Assembly: GCA_900542935.1 (NCBI GenBank)
Contig: UQPN01000006.1
Coordinates: forward strand, 34,830 to 98,829
Direction of reading: 5' to 3'
Source of the DNA: an uncultured Eubacteriales bacterium
Lineage (GTDB): Bacteria; Bacillota; Clostridia; Christensenellales; Borkfalkiaceae
Length of the DNA stretch: 64,000 nucleotides
This document shows positions 16,306-27,300 of the stretch, piece by piece (position 1 is the first letter of the stretch; every line of letters starts with the position of its first letter). The position numbers and the translations under genes were made by a program. A model generated the notes under the pieces. The model worked only from the letters and a program-made list of their open reading frames with translations. It did no database searches and was not told where the DNA came from.

Positions 16306-17928
16306 TTACTTCGCGTATTCTACGCTGCGGAATTCGCGGATGACGTTAACTTTAATCTGCCCCGGATATTCGAGTTCGGATTCGATTTTCTTAGCGATGT
16401 CCTTCGAAAGAAACAGCGCCTGCGCGTCGTCGACCTGATCGGGCTTGACGATAACGCGGACTTCGCGCCCCGCCTGAATGGCGTAGCTCTTTTCTACGCC
16501 GGGGAACGAAGAAGCGATGGCTTCCAGCCGTTCGAGCCGCTTGACGTAGTTCGTGCCCGTTTCTCTTCTGGCGCCCGGTCTTGCGCCGGAAATCGCGTCT
16601 GCCGCCTGAATCAGCACGGCTTCGATGGTTTTGGGTTCCACGTCGCCGTGGTGCGCCATGATGGCGTTTACGATATTTGCGTTTTCTTTATATTTCTTCG
16701 CAAGTTCGGCGCCGATCTGGACATGCGTGCCTTCCTGTTCCTGATCCACCGCTTTGCCGATATCGTGTAAAAGTCCCGCGCGCTTGGCGAAATTGACGTC
16801 CAGCCCCAGTTCCGCCGCCATCAGCCCTGCCAGCGTGGCGACTTCGATGGAGTGTTTGTACACGTTTTGACCGTAACTGGTGCGGAATTTCAATCTGCCG
16901 ATGAGTTTCACGAGTTCGGGATGCAGCCCGAAAATGCCCACTTCGTACACGGCGGATTCTCCCGCTTCGCGGATTTGTACGTCGATATCGCGCGTAACTT
17001 TTTCTACCGTTTCTTCGATGCGCGCCGGATGAATACGCCCGTCGGAAATGAGCCGTTCCAACGATACCCGCGCGATTTCTCTGCGGACGGGATCGAACCC
17101 GGACAAAATAACCACTTCCGGCGTATCGTCGATGATAAGTTCGATGCCCGTGGCGTTTTCGAGAGCGCGGATATTGCGCCCCTCTCTGCCGATGATGCGG
17201 GCTTTCATATCGTCGCTGGGGAGCGGCACCACCGATACGGTGAGTTCGGAAGCCTGATCTGCCGCGCATTTCTGAATGGCAAGCGAAATAATCTTCTTTG
17301 CGTTGATTTCCGCTTCGTCTTTGGCTTGCTGTTCCATTTCGCGAACGGTTTTGGCTGTTTCGCGACGGGTGTCGTCGAGAATTTCTTCCGTAAGCGCCTT
17401 TTTCGCCTCGTCGCGGGTGAGTTGCGCCACGCGTTCGAGTTCCTGCACCATGAGTTCGTGCTGCGAATCCAGCTTCTGCTGCAAAGCGCCCAGCTGTTCT
17501 TCGTGGGCTTCGATTTTCGCTTTCTGCTCGTCCAGCGCTTCGATTTTTTTATCGAGAGAGTCTTCTTTTTGCGTTAAACGCTGCTCCGCGCGCTGCAATT
17601 CTGCCCTTTTTTCTTTGGTTTCACGATCGAAATCGTTGCGTAATTTAAGATCCTGTTCCTTAGCCTCTAAAATCGCTTCTTTCAGAACGCGCTTACTTTC
17701 TTCGCGCGCCTGCGCCGTGATTTTTCCCGCCTCCGCTTTTGCGTCCCCGACGATGCGCCCGGCTTCCGTGTTCGCCTCGCCGATTTCTCTTTCGGTATTC
17801 TTTTTCTTATAGATGATAAAACCTACTGCCGCCAAAAGCGCGGTGATTGCCACCGCGGCGACCAAACTACCGACAAATACTCCGACTTTTACGGTGAGAA
17901 ACAGGACGCCGAAAGATACTAAATTCAT
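16306..17928 (-). CDS. rny: Ribonuclease Y
   Basis: 540 residues, slightly above the usual 510-525. One N-terminal membrane helix (about 14-40) is followed by a long Lys/Glu/Ala-rich coiled coil to about residue 205. The KH domain (about 215-280) includes [25 protein letters not shown]. The HD phosphohydrolase (about 340-440) has [18 protein letters not shown] and the metal pair in [11 protein letters not shown]. RNase Y starts mRNA decay at the membrane in Firmicutes. It is a single gene from its own promoter, located just past the recA-nadE block as in many Clostridia. Confidence 0.97.
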   Translation of the reverse strand: MNLVSFGVLFLTVKVGVFVGSLVAAVAITALLAAVGFIIYKKKNTEREIGEANTEAGRIVGDAKAEAGKITAQAREESKRVLKEAILEAKEQDLKLRNDFDRETKEKRAELQRAEQRLTQKEDSLDKKIEALDEQKAKIEAHEEQLGALQQKLDSQHELMVQELERVAQLTRDEAKKALTEEILDDTRRETAKTVREMEQQAKDEAEINAKKIISLAIQKCAADQASELTVSVVPLPSDDMKARIIGREGRNIRALENATGIELIIDDTPEVVILSGFDPVRREIARVSLERLISDGRIHPARIEETVEKVTRDIDVQIREAGESAVYEVGIFGLHPELVKLIGRLKFRTSYGQNVYKHSIEVATLAGLMAAELGLDVNFAKRAGLLHDIGKAVDQEQEGTHVQIGAELAKKYKENANIVNAIMAHHGDVEPKTIEAVLIQAADAISGARPGARRETGTNYVKRLERLEAIASSFPGVEKSYAIQAGREVRVIVKPDQVDDAQALFLSKDIAKKIESELEYPGQIKVNVIREFRSVEYAK

Positions 17929-18028
17929 TTCATGCCTCCTGTGTTAGTGAAAAATATAATTTTGTGCGGACATTGCCGTTTTGCGCATTTTACGCTTTTG
18001 CATGCGCGCGCGGCAACTCCTATGTTCT

Positions 18029-18057
18029 ATTTTACTATAAATAATCGAAAAAGTCAA
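18029..18057 (-). promoter_or_regulatory. Promoter of rny
   Basis: TTGACT (18057-18052) and TAAAAT (18034-18029) with 17-bp spacer on the minus strand, giving a leader of about 95 nt. Confidence 0.78.
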
Positions 18058-18193
18058 TGTTTTGACATCGATTTTTCGTTTGGTTTTGCGCTTTTTTGGC
18101 TTTTTTGCGAAATTTCGCGCGTTTTTTTCGTACGAGGCGAATCGTTTTTTCGCATACGGAAAAATTCCGGCGTGCCTGTTTGCCCGAATAGCG

Positions 18194-20116
18194 TTATATT
18201 TCTTCCGCTTCTTCCAGCCACAACGACGCGCAGGCATCGGAAGGCATACGGAAATCGGCGCGCGGCGACAACGTTACCGAACCGATTTTTACGCCGTCCG
18301 GCATGCACGAGCGCTTGAACTGTTGCGCGAAAAAGCGTTTATAGAAATTTTTCAGCCATTTTTTCAGCGTTTTTTTATCGTACTTTCTGCCGAAAGCATA
18401 CTGCGCGAGATAAAACGTTTTTTTCGGCGAATCGCCGCGCCGCAACGCGTGATACAGGAAGAAATCGTGCAGTTCGTACGGACCTACGATATCCTCCGTT
18501 TTCTGCGCGATGTTGCCTTTTTCGTCCGGCGGAAGAAGTTCGGGGGAAATTTCGGTGGCAAGCACGCTTTCGATTGCTTTTTGCGCATCGCCGCCGAGTC
18601 GCTCCGCCTCATACTTCGCAAGATGCTTTACAAGCGTTTTCGGCACGCCGGAATTGACGCCGTACATCGACATATGATCGCCGTTATACGTGCACCAGCC
18701 GAGGGCAAGCTCGCTTAAATCGCCCGTGCCCACCACGATGCCGCCAAGTTCGTTGGCGAGGTTCATTAAAATATACGTACGCGCGCGCGCCTGCGCGTTT
18801 TCGTACGTAACGTTTTTTACGGCGGGATCGTGCGAAATATCCTTGAAATGCTGAGAAACAAGCGCGTTTACGGGAATCGTGCGCACGCTTGCCCCCACGC
18901 TTTTCGAAAGCGCGAGAGAATTATCGTATGTTTTTCCGCTGGTGCCAAACCCGGGCATGGAAACCGCCTCGATTGCCGAACGCGGCATGCCGCAGATATC
19001 CGCCGCTCGGGCGGCGACAAGCAGCGCAAGCGACGAATCGAGTCCGCCCGAAACGCCGATGACGGCGCATTTAGCCCCGACATGCCGCAACCGCCGCGCC
19101 AGCGCATGGGACTGCAGCGATAAAATCAATTCTTTTCTCTCTTCCGCGCCCGCGCCTTCGGGAACGAACGGCAGGCGTTCGATTGCCCGTGTTTTCAGAT
19201 CGCTTCCGCCGACGAAATCGGCAAAAACGCGCGTATAATTTTCCGCAGACGGCTTGAACGTTGTCATTCTGCGGCGTTCGTTTTTTAAAAATTCCGCGTC
19301 GATCTCGGCGCTTGCGCCGCTTTCCGAAAACAAAGCGCTTTCGTTTAAAATTCCGCCGTTTTCCGCAATAAGACAATGCCCCGCAAACACGCAGTCGGTA
19401 ACCGATTCTCCCTGCCCGGCATCCGCGTACACATACGCGCAGAGGCAGCGTCCGGAAACGGATTTCACAAGCGTGCGGCGATATTCCGCCTTTCCCACGG
19501 TTTCGTCGGAAGCGGATAAATTTACGATGATTACGGCGCCGGCAGCGGCATGATTTTGCGAAGGCGGCGCAAAAACCCAGAGATCTTCGCAAATCTCACA
19601 GGCAACGCAGGTGCCCGTGGCGGAATCTTCGATAAGAACGTTTCTGCCGAACGGTACCGCATAAGCGTTTTTGCCGCAGCCGAAAACAAAGCCCGTATCG
19701 ACAAAATTTTCCGCCTCGGTAAAATAACGTTTTTCGTAAAATTCGCCGTAATTCGGAAGCGAGGACTTCGGAATCAGCGCAAGGATTTTTCCGCCGCAGA
19801 TCGCCGCCGCGCAGTTATAAAGTTTGCCGCCCTTTTCTACCGGCAAACCGATAAAAAACAATAAACGCGGCGCTATTTTTAAAGATTCTTCCGCAAGATA
19901 AAACGCCGCCGCGCGCGTTGCTTTTAACAGCGAGCCGTCGAAAAACAAATCGCCGCACGTGTAGCCGCACAGCGAAAGTTCCGGAAATACCGCGATTTCC
20001 GTTTCTTCCGCCGCAAGACGGGCGATTTCTTTTAAAATTTCCTGCGTATTGAATTTTACGTCCGCTACTCTCAGCTTCGGCGAAGCTGCCGCCGCGCGCA
20101 CAAAACCGTATTTCAT
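18194..20116 (-). CDS. nadE: Glutamine-dependent NAD+ synthase
   Basis: 640 residues, the long form with its own glutaminase. The nitrilase-like domain (1 to about 280) shows the Glu in [14 protein letters not shown], Lys in [19 protein letters not shown] and nucleophile Cys in [12 protein letters not shown]. The C-terminal synthetase has the PP-loop [16 protein letters not shown] and later [21 protein letters not shown]. It amidates deamido-NAD using ATP and ammonia channelled from glutamine. The start overlaps the recA stop by 4 bp, so it is translated from the recA transcript. Confidence 0.97.
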   Translation of the reverse strand: MKYGFVRAAAASPKLRVADVKFNTQEILKEIARLAAEETEIAVFPELSLCGYTCGDLFFDGSLLKATRAAAFYLAEESLKIAPRLLFFIGLPVEKGGKLYNCAAAICGGKILALIPKSSLPNYGEFYEKRYFTEAENFVDTGFVFGCGKNAYAVPFGRNVLIEDSATGTCVACEICEDLWVFAPPSQNHAAAGAVIIVNLSASDETVGKAEYRRTLVKSVSGRCLCAYVYADAGQGESVTDCVFAGHCLIAENGGILNESALFSESGASAEIDAEFLKNERRRMTTFKPSAENYTRVFADFVGGSDLKTRAIERLPFVPEGAGAEERKELILSLQSHALARRLRHVGAKCAVIGVSGGLDSSLALLVAARAADICGMPRSAIEAVSMPGFGTSGKTYDNSLALSKSVGASVRTIPVNALVSQHFKDISHDPAVKNVTYENAQARARTYILMNLANELGGIVVGTGDLSELALGWCTYNGDHMSMYGVNSGVPKTLVKHLAKYEAERLGGDAQKAIESVLATEISPELLPPDEKGNIAQKTEDIVGPYELHDFFLYHALRRGDSPKKTFYLAQYAFGRKYDKKTLKKWLKNFYKRFFAQQFKRSCMPDGVKIGSVTLSPRADFRMPSDACASLWLEEAEEI

Positions 20117-21150
20117 TCCTCGTCGGCTCCGCCTTCTACCACGTCGGCAGCGCCTTTCGCCGCCGCACGGATTTTTTGCTGAATTTCGTTGGAAATTTCG
20201 GGATTATCCTTCAGGAACTGGCGCATTTTTTCTCTGCCGTTCGCCACTTTTTCGCCGTTGTACGAGAACCAGGCGCCGCTCTTGCCGATGATATCGAACT
20301 GAATACCCATATCCATGATACAGCCTTCCTGCGAAATGCCTTCGCCGAATACGATATCGAATTCCGCCTGTTTGAAAGGAGGCGCAAGCTTGTTTTTCAC
20401 GATTTTCGCCTTTGTACGGTTGCCCATCGCGCCTTCCGCGTCTTTCAGCGTATCCATTTTTCTTACGTCGATACGGATGCTGGCGTAGAATTTGAGCGCT
20501 TTGCCGCCGGGGGTAACTTCGGGGTTGCCGAACATTACGCCCACCTTTTCGCGGAGCTGGTTGATGAAAATCACGCACGTATGCGATTTGTTGACGATTG
20601 CCGTAAGTTTACGAAGCGCCTGCGACATCAGTCTTGCCTGCAAACCGACGTGCGAATCGCCCATATCGCCTTCGATTTCCGCTTTCGGCGTCAACGCCGC
20701 AACGGAGTCGATAACAATCATATCCACGGCGGAAGAACGAACGAGCGCGTCGCAGATATCGAGCGCCTGTTCGCCCGTATCCGGCTGAGATACGTACAGA
20801 TTTTCGAGATCTACGCCGAGATGTTTCGCATACACGGGATCAAGCGCGTGCTCCGCGTCGATAAACGCCGCCACGCCGCCGAGTTTCTGCGTTTCCGCAA
20901 TAGCGTGCAACGCCACCGTGGTTTTACCCGAAGATTCGGGACCGTAAATTTCGATGATTCTGCCGCGGGGAAAGCCGCCGATGCCGAGCGCCAGATCGAG
21001 AGTTAAGCAGCCCGAAGGAATCACGTCGATTTCCGTATTGCCCGCTTCGTCGCCGAGGCGCATGATCGAGCCCTTGCCGTACTGCTTTTCGATCTGCATG
21101 AGAACGGCGTCGAGAGCTTTCATTTTTTCGGAATTTTTTTCGATTGCCAT
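20113..21150 (-). CDS. recA: Recombinase A
   Basis: 345 residues. Visible are the Walker [17 protein letters not shown] (about 68-83), Walker B region [24 protein letters not shown]-binding loop L1 through [18 protein letters not shown] and L2 in [21 protein letters not shown]. The C-terminal tail is acidic ([11 protein letters not shown]). It catalyses strand exchange and triggers LexA cleavage. I see no clear Gram-positive LexA box directly upstream. The gene sits in the conserved pgsA-cinA-recA order and overlaps nadE. Confidence 0.99.
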   Translation of the reverse strand: MAIEKNSEKMKALDAVLMQIEKQYGKGSIMRLGDEAGNTEIDVIPSGCLTLDLALGIGGFPRGRIIEIYGPESSGKTTVALHAIAETQKLGGVAAFIDAEHALDPVYAKHLGVDLENLYVSQPDTGEQALDICDALVRSSAVDMIVIDSVAALTPKAEIEGDMGDSHVGLQARLMSQALRKLTAIVNKSHTCVIFINQLREKVGVMFGNPEVTPGGKALKFYASIRIDVRKMDTLKDAEGAMGNRTKAKIVKNKLAPPFKQAEFDIVFGEGISQEGCIMDMGIQFDIIGKSGAWFSYNGEKVANGREKMRQFLKDNPEISNEIQQKIRAAAKGAADVVEGGADEE

Positions 21151-21225
21151 TTATGTTTTTACTCCTGTTATATTTTACTGTTTTATATCTTTTCCGACGG
21201 AAAACCGCCGACAAAAATTTTCGGA

Positions 21226-22302
21226 TTATTTTAAATGTTTATACGCCCAGAACAACGCGTGATTGATAGCTTTTTCGGTGATTTCTTTGCGCGAGCCCGT
21301 AAAAATATGCCGGGCGATGTAAATTTTTCCGTCCAGCCCCGCAGCCAGAAAACATAAGCCCACGGGGAGTCCGCTTTCGTCGCTTTTCGGCCCCGCCAAC
21401 CCCGTGGTGGCGATTGCCGCGTCGCAATCGCCCGAAGATAAAAGTCCCGCGCACATTTCGTACGCCGTCTGATCGGAAACGGCGCCGGACGTGTTCAGAG
21501 TGAACGGGGAAACGTTCAGCCGTTTGATTTTCGCGTCGCCGTTATAGGTGTTCAGCCCTTCGAAATACACTTCGCTGGCGCCCGGAACGGAAACGATGCG
21601 GCTACCCACGCCGCCCCCCGTGAACGATTCGGCAACGCTGATTTTTTTGCCGCGCACCTTTAAAAGTTCGCACAGGCGTTTTTCCAGCGGCGTATCGTCC
21701 ATAGAATACAATTCTTCGGAAAAAGTTTCCGCGAAAATTCTGGTGATGCCGTCTATTAAAAGTTTCGGCGCGTCGGGCGGATAATCGACTTCGATACGCG
21801 TATCGTCGTAGCGTTCCGAAACGAAAAATTCCAGTTTATTTCCTGCCGCATCCGCCGCTTTTTCGCCTTGCGCGATACACTGTTCCACTGTTTTTTTATC
21901 GCAGCCGATGCCGCGGAATACGATTTTTTCCGCAATCGCGCCTTTGCGTTTCAGCCTCGGCAGGCATACGTTTTTCATATACGCGCGCCGCCGTTCCGCT
22001 TCGAACGGAGCAAGAAATATATCCGCTTTCCCTTTCGTGAACACTCCGGAACCGTCCTCGGAGCATTGCAGAAAATCGTCGGACTCCGCCGCAAGCGCTT
22101 CGGAAAGCGCGGGCAACGCGTTGCTTTCGGTAAAAACAAGCACGGAATCGGACTGCACCGCATAAGACAAGACGACGGCAGGCGTACTTTCTCCGTACGG
22201 CAAAAAACGGATTTCCGAAATTTTGCCCGCCTGCGCAAGCTCGCCGAAAATATCCGTATCGCCGAGGGGAATTGATTGTACGATGATTACCGCCGTCTGC
22301 AT
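21226..22302 (-). CDS. cinA: CinA-like protein with degenerate N-terminal domain
   Basis: 358 residues against about 410 for typical CinA. The C-terminal nicotinamide-nucleotide deamidase-like domain is well kept (SVAESFTGGGVGSRIVSVPGASEVYFEGLNTY, then IATTGLAGPKSDESGLPVGL). The N-terminal part, normally a MoCF/CinA domain with GGLGPT, lacks those motifs and is only weakly similar; it keeps a KADIFLAPFEAERRRAYMKNV segment. It probably retains pyridine-nucleotide salvage activity, while the N-terminal ADP-ribose pyrophosphatase role is doubtful. It lies between pgsA and recA as in many Firmicutes. Confidence 0.85.
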   Translation of the reverse strand: MQTAVIIVQSIPLGDTDIFGELAQAGKISEIRFLPYGESTPAVVLSYAVQSDSVLVFTESNALPALSEALAAESDDFLQCSEDGSGVFTKGKADIFLAPFEAERRRAYMKNVCLPRLKRKGAIAEKIVFRGIGCDKKTVEQCIAQGEKAADAAGNKLEFFVSERYDDTRIEVDYPPDAPKLLIDGITRIFAETFSEELYSMDDTPLEKRLCELLKVRGKKISVAESFTGGGVGSRIVSVPGASEVYFEGLNTYNGDAKIKRLNVSPFTLNTSGAVSDQTAYEMCAGLLSSGDCDAAIATTGLAGPKSDESGLPVGLCFLAAGLDGKIYIARHIFTGSRKEITEKAINHALFWAYKHLK

Positions 22303-22359
22303 TGATTTTTTTCCTTTTACTAAAATGACAAGTCTTACGCGCCGCGCTTTGGAACGCTT

Positions 22360-22947
22360 TTATTTTTCCGTTTTTAACACCGCCGGATTTTTTACGATAT
22401 ACGAAACGCCCGAAATTACCGTGAGAATCACCGCCGCCGCAAACAGCACGAGCCCGATGACGGAAATAACTTGCTGCGCCGTTCCTGCAAACGACGCGGA
22501 AGCAATCAACGCGACGACGCAGTAATCCTGCGCGTTGGTTTTCAGTTTTCCGAGCATATCCGCGGCAAGCACCACGCCGTTTGCCGCCGCAATCTGGCGG
22601 AAAGCGCTGATGATTAGTTCGCGCGCGAGAATCAGGCATACGCATACCGCTCCCGCCACATAAAAGTCGTGCCCGAACAAGCCGAAAATTTCGTACTTCG
22701 TAAGCATTAAAACAAATGCCGTAGCCACAAGAACTTTATCGGCGATGGGATCGAGAAATTTGCCGAGATTCGTAACCAGACCGCGTTTTCTTGCGATACG
22801 CCCGTCAAGAAAATCGGTAACCGCAGCCACCGCGAACACGACCGCCGCGTACACGTAATTGTACGGCAGCGCCGTGAGAAAGAAAAACAATACGAATAAG
22901 GGAATTAAACAAATTCGTATCAGCGATAATTTATTAGGTAAATTCAT
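22360..22947 (-). CDS. pgsA: CDP-diacylglycerol-glycerol-3-phosphate 3-phosphatidyltransferase
   Basis: 195 residues, integral membrane. The CDP-alcohol phosphotransferase motif is intact in DFLDGRIARKRGLVTNLGKF continuing with LDPIADK (about residues 45-72), with all four catalytic Asp. Hydrophobic helices surround it. It makes phosphatidylglycerol phosphate from CDP-diacylglycerol. The N terminus MNLPNKLSLIRICLIPLFVL is typical. Good SD (AAGGAG) precedes the ATG, and rimO lies 34 bp upstream. Confidence 0.95.
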   Translation of the reverse strand: MNLPNKLSLIRICLIPLFVLFFFLTALPYNYVYAAVVFAVAAVTDFLDGRIARKRGLVTNLGKFLDPIADKVLVATAFVLMLTKYEIFGLFGHDFYVAGAVCVCLILARELIISAFRQIAAANGVVLAADMLGKLKTNAQDYCVVALIASASFAGTAQQVISVIGLVLFAAAVILTVISGVSYIVKNPAVLKTEK

Positions 22948-22981
22948 TGATTTTTACTCCTTATGTACTTATCGGTTTGTT

Positions 22982-24313
22982 TCACGCCAAATAATCTTTC
23001 GTTGCGCCGAAAAGATCGGGCGCGGAAACATCGGAAACGACGACGTCGTATTCTTTCCCCTCTTCCGCTTCGGGCGCATTGAAATATATCCTGCCGTCGA
23101 TTTCCGGGGCGGAAAAATACGCTCTGCCCGCAAAAAGCTGCTTATCGTAATCGATTCCTTCGCATAAAACGCGCAGCGTTTTGCCTTTGAAGGCGGATAA
23201 AATCTTTTCGGAAATCTGCCGCTGCGTTTCGTATAACGTGCGCACGCGCCGTTCTTTCGTTTTATAATGCACCTGCCCGCGCATTTTCGCCGCGGCGGTA
23301 TCAGGTTCGCGGGAATATGCGAAAAATCCGCAATTGAATAGTTCCGCTTCTTTTAAAAACGCTTGCATCGCCTCGAATTCTTCCTCCGTTTCCGACGGAA
23401 AGCCCGAAATAAACGTGGAGCGAAGCGCGATGCCGGGAATTTTCTCTTTCAATTTTGCGATGAGCGCCAGATAATCTTCGCGCGTGCCGCGGCGGTTCAT
23501 CAGTTTCAGAATGCGGTTTTCCGAATGCTGCAACGGAATATCCGCATACTTGATTACTTTGTCGTTTGTTCTGATTTCTTCGATGAGTTCGTCTGAGAAC
23601 GCGTCCGGATAGCAATACAAAAGGCGGATAGAACCGATATTATCCAGCAAGGAAAGCCGACGAATCAGCTGCGGAAAACGGTTTTCGCCGTATAAATCTT
23701 CGCCGTAACGCGTGGTATCCTGCGCAACAAGTACCAGTTCTTTCACTTCGCCCAGCTCTTTTGCTTCCTCCAGCAATTTTTCCATGGGATACGAACGGTA
23801 CTTGCCGCGGATTTTCGGAATCAGGCAATACGTGCAATGATTATAGCAGCCGTCGGCGATTTTCAGATATGCGAGATACGGCGCCGTGGTGAGCGTGCGC
23901 GCGAAACGAAACGTATCGGCGCCTTTGCCGACAAGATTTACCCTTTCGCCCGTACGGTACGCCGTTTCAAGCGCGGACGGCAATAAATCGTAATCGTTGA
24001 TGCCGAGAAAAACGTCGCCTTCCGTCAGAGCGGGAAAAACTTCCACCGCGTATTTTTGCGGCAGACAACCCGTTACTACGATTTTTTCCAGTTTTTCGCT
24101 TTTATAACCGGCCGTTTCGATAACGGTTTCCACCGATTCTTCCCGCGCGGACTGTAAAAACGCGCACGTATTGATGACGACGATTTGCGCTTCCCGCACG
24201 TCGTTCGTTAACATATAGCCCGCGTTTTGCAATACGGCGATACATTTTTCGCTGTCTACGCGGTTTTTATCGCAACCGAGCGATATTACGCCGAATTTTT
24301 TCTGTTCCTTCAC
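22982..24313 (-). CDS. rimO: Ribosomal protein uS12 methylthiotransferase RimO
   Basis: 443 residues, GTG start. UPF0004 domain cysteines are in SLGCDKNRVDSEKC, VINTCAFLQSAREES and VTGCLPQKY. The radical SAM motif is CYNHCTYCLIPKIRGKYRS near residue 155, and the RimO-type GKYRS tail separates it from MiaB. A C-terminal TRAM domain follows about residue 375. It methylthiolates Asp in S12. It is the second gene of the ftsK-rimO-pgsA-cinA-recA-nadE run. Confidence 0.96.
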   Translation of the reverse strand: MKEQKKFGVISLGCDKNRVDSEKCIAVLQNAGYMLTNDVREAQIVVINTCAFLQSAREESVETVIETAGYKSEKLEKIVVTGCLPQKYAVEVFPALTEGDVFLGINDYDLLPSALETAYRTGERVNLVGKGADTFRFARTLTTAPYLAYLKIADGCYNHCTYCLIPKIRGKYRSYPMEKLLEEAKELGEVKELVLVAQDTTRYGEDLYGENRFPQLIRRLSLLDNIGSIRLLYCYPDAFSDELIEEIRTNDKVIKYADIPLQHSENRILKLMNRRGTREDYLALIAKLKEKIPGIALRSTFISGFPSETEEEFEAMQAFLKEAELFNCGFFAYSREPDTAAAKMRGQVHYKTKERRVRTLYETQRQISEKILSAFKGKTLRVLCEGIDYDKQLFAGRAYFSAPEIDGRIYFNAPEAEEGKEYDVVVSDVSAPDLFGATKDYLA

Positions 24314-24383
24314 TTGCTTTTTCTTTCCTCTTCGGTTCGATGTTCTGCGTTTCGTCGCATACGTTCAAAACGGCTGCAAAAAA

Positions 24384-27300
24384 TTACAACGGACCGTATT
24401 TTTCCTCGAATTGTTCGGGGGTAATCAGTACTTTTCGTGCTTTCGCGCCGTCGAATGCGGAAATGTAGCCCTGATCTTCCATCCACTCGATAATTTTCCC
24501 GGCTTTGTTGTAACCGACGGAACATTTGCGCTGCACGAGGGAAATAGAAGCGCTGCCGCTTAAAATTACGTTTCTGAGCGCGTCTATGTATACATAATCC
24601 ACCTCGTCGTCCTCGGAAGAATCGCCGCCGAAACCGCCGCTTTGTCCTTTTGGCTTATCGATAAACGCCGCCGCTTCTTCGTTGAAGTAGCAATCGTTGT
24701 TCTCTTTGATGTAGCGGATGACTTCCTGCGCTTTTTCGGAAGAAATGAACGGCGCCTGCATACGGACAGGCGTTTTCGTACCCTCGGTGGAATACAATAA
24801 GTCTCCCTGACCGAGCAGGTTCTGCGCGCCCGATTCATCCAGAATTACGCGCGAATCGATTTCCTGCGCCACCGAAAGCGCGATACGCGATTTCAGATTG
24901 CTCTTGATGACGCCCGTGATTACGTCGGTAGACGGGCGCTGCGTGGCGAGAATGACGTGGATACCCGTAGCGCGGGATTTTTGCGTAAGATTCTGAATAC
25001 GATCTTCCATATCTTTCTTCGCATCCTGCATCATCGCGGCAACCTCGTCGGCGATAATCACGATTTTCGGAAGTTTTTCTTCCCCCTCCGTCAGATTCGC
25101 GTTGTATTCGTCTATGTCGATTACATACGTGCCGGAACGGCTCTTTTTGCTGAACAGATCGTATCTTCTTTCCATTTCGGCGATCGCCCAGTTCAGGCTT
25201 TGAATCACCTTATTCGTATCGGACAAAACTTCGTTGATGACAAGATGCGGCAGCCCTTCGTATACGACGAATTCCGTCTTTTTTGGATCGATTAAAATAA
25301 GGCGCAAATCGGCGGGCGAATACTTCATGATCAGCGAAATGATGATGGAGTGCAAAAACGCCGTTTTACCGGAGCCCGAAGTACCTGCCACAAGCACGTG
25401 CGTCATTTTACGGATGTCGCCGTAAGTTTTTACGTTATCTACCGTTTTACCCATGGCAAACACCAGCGCGTTGGGTTTGGAATTGATGTATTCGTCCGCA
25501 ACAAGCATGCTGCCGAGCGTTACCGTCTGCCGCTTTTTGTTGGGCACTTCCACGCTGATGGTGCCGTCTTCGAAATTCGGGGCAATGTTTACGCCGTTTT
25601 TCGCGTGAAGATTCATGGCGATCGGCTGATCGAGCGCCACCACTTTTTTAGGCGAAATATTACGGGGCACGGCTACGTTGTAGCGCGTTACCGTAGGTCC
25701 GCAGGTTACCGAAGCGATGGAGGCGTCGGGAACCTTGAACGCTTCCAGCGTATCCAGAATCGTGGCTTTGTTTTCGTCGATTTCCACGGAATTCTGGTCG
25801 GGACGCGTTTCGGTGCAATCGAAATAATCGAGCGGCGCGCTTTTATAAGGGCGCACAACGCGGGGCTTCGGCGCGGGAGGAGGAGGCGGCACGGGCGCGG
25901 GGCGGGAAACCGGTCTTTCCGGCTGCGCGGGCGTGAAAGCCCCCCTTGCGCCGACGTCAGTTCCGCGGGAATCGATGCCGGAAATATCCGATTCTCCCCT
26001 ATCGGCGCCGGGATTTAAATCTTTCGAAAAATCGTCGGACTCCGAAGCGCGTATATCGCCGCCGTCGCGCAGACTATCGCGGCTGCTTCCGAAATCGCGT
26101 AAATCGTCGTTCAAGCCGCGCACGGAATCTTCGCGCGAAGAAAAAGACGTGAAATCGGACGAACGGTCTGCGGAAGTAAAATCGGACGAACGGTCGCCGC
26201 GATCGGAAGAAAGAGAATCTTCTTCGTCATCGAAAATCGACGTAAAATCTTCGCCGCGGGCATTGCGGACATCGCGGCTTTCACCGCCGAAGTCCGTTCC
26301 TCTGCCGCTTGCGGAAAAATCGTCGCCGCGACCTCCGTTTCTGCCAGAAAAATCGTTATAGGAAGTAAAATCGGCGCCGCCGCGGGAAAGATTGTCCTCA
26401 GAAATATCGCCGCGGGAAACATCGCGCGTAAAACGCCCGGTTGAAGAAGAACCGGTATCCGCCGTAAAATCGTTACGGGAATCGCTTCCGGAAAAATCTT
26501 CCGCGGGCTGATTGTTGCGGGAATCGAACGAAGTAAAATCCGTTGTTCCGCTTGTTTCGCGCGACGAGAAATCGGAAGTTTCGCGGGAATAAGACGCATT
26601 CGTTCCGGACGGTGCCGGAGGCGTTGCCCCGCGAGTGAAATCCGTGCCGGAGCTTACCGGATTTTCCGGCGTAGCGCGGAAATATGTTCCGTTGTTATTG
26701 TTATTTTTTTCCTGTTTATCGGAAACCACGCGTTCCTGCGAATAGTTTCCGTTGACGGAATCGGCGTAAGAATCGGTATACGAACCGCCGAACCCGTTTG
26801 ACGCCGTCGGCGCCGTCGGACGCGCGGAACGAGGCGCTGCGGGCGTTTCGGCGAAATTCCGCGCCGCCGGAATCGGCTCGTTTGCAGCGGATTTTCTGCG
26901 ATTGAATTTAGAATCGGGATCGAAAATCAGATTGTTACGGAAGCTTTCCACGGCGTCGCCGCCGTAAATGAGATCTCTGCCGTTTTGTACGGGTTGCGCG
27001 CCGTTTTCCGCCGCACCCTCCGCGTTGTTGCCGTAATAGGAAGAACCGAACGGCGAGAAAGAATCGGGCGCTTGAACCGAAGGATTCGACGGCTGCCCGT
27101 TAAAGCCCGCGCCGGAAACGCCGTTATAGGGATTCGCCGTAAAATTACCGCCGAAATTCTGCGTGCGATCGGAAATGTTTTTCGACAAAGTAACGCCGGG
27201 GCGCTGACGGACGTTATCCGCGGGAAACCCGTATTCGTTCCGCTTTTCGTATGCGGGAAACGTTCTGTTTCCGGCAGAGAAACCGCCGCTTGCGCTATAG

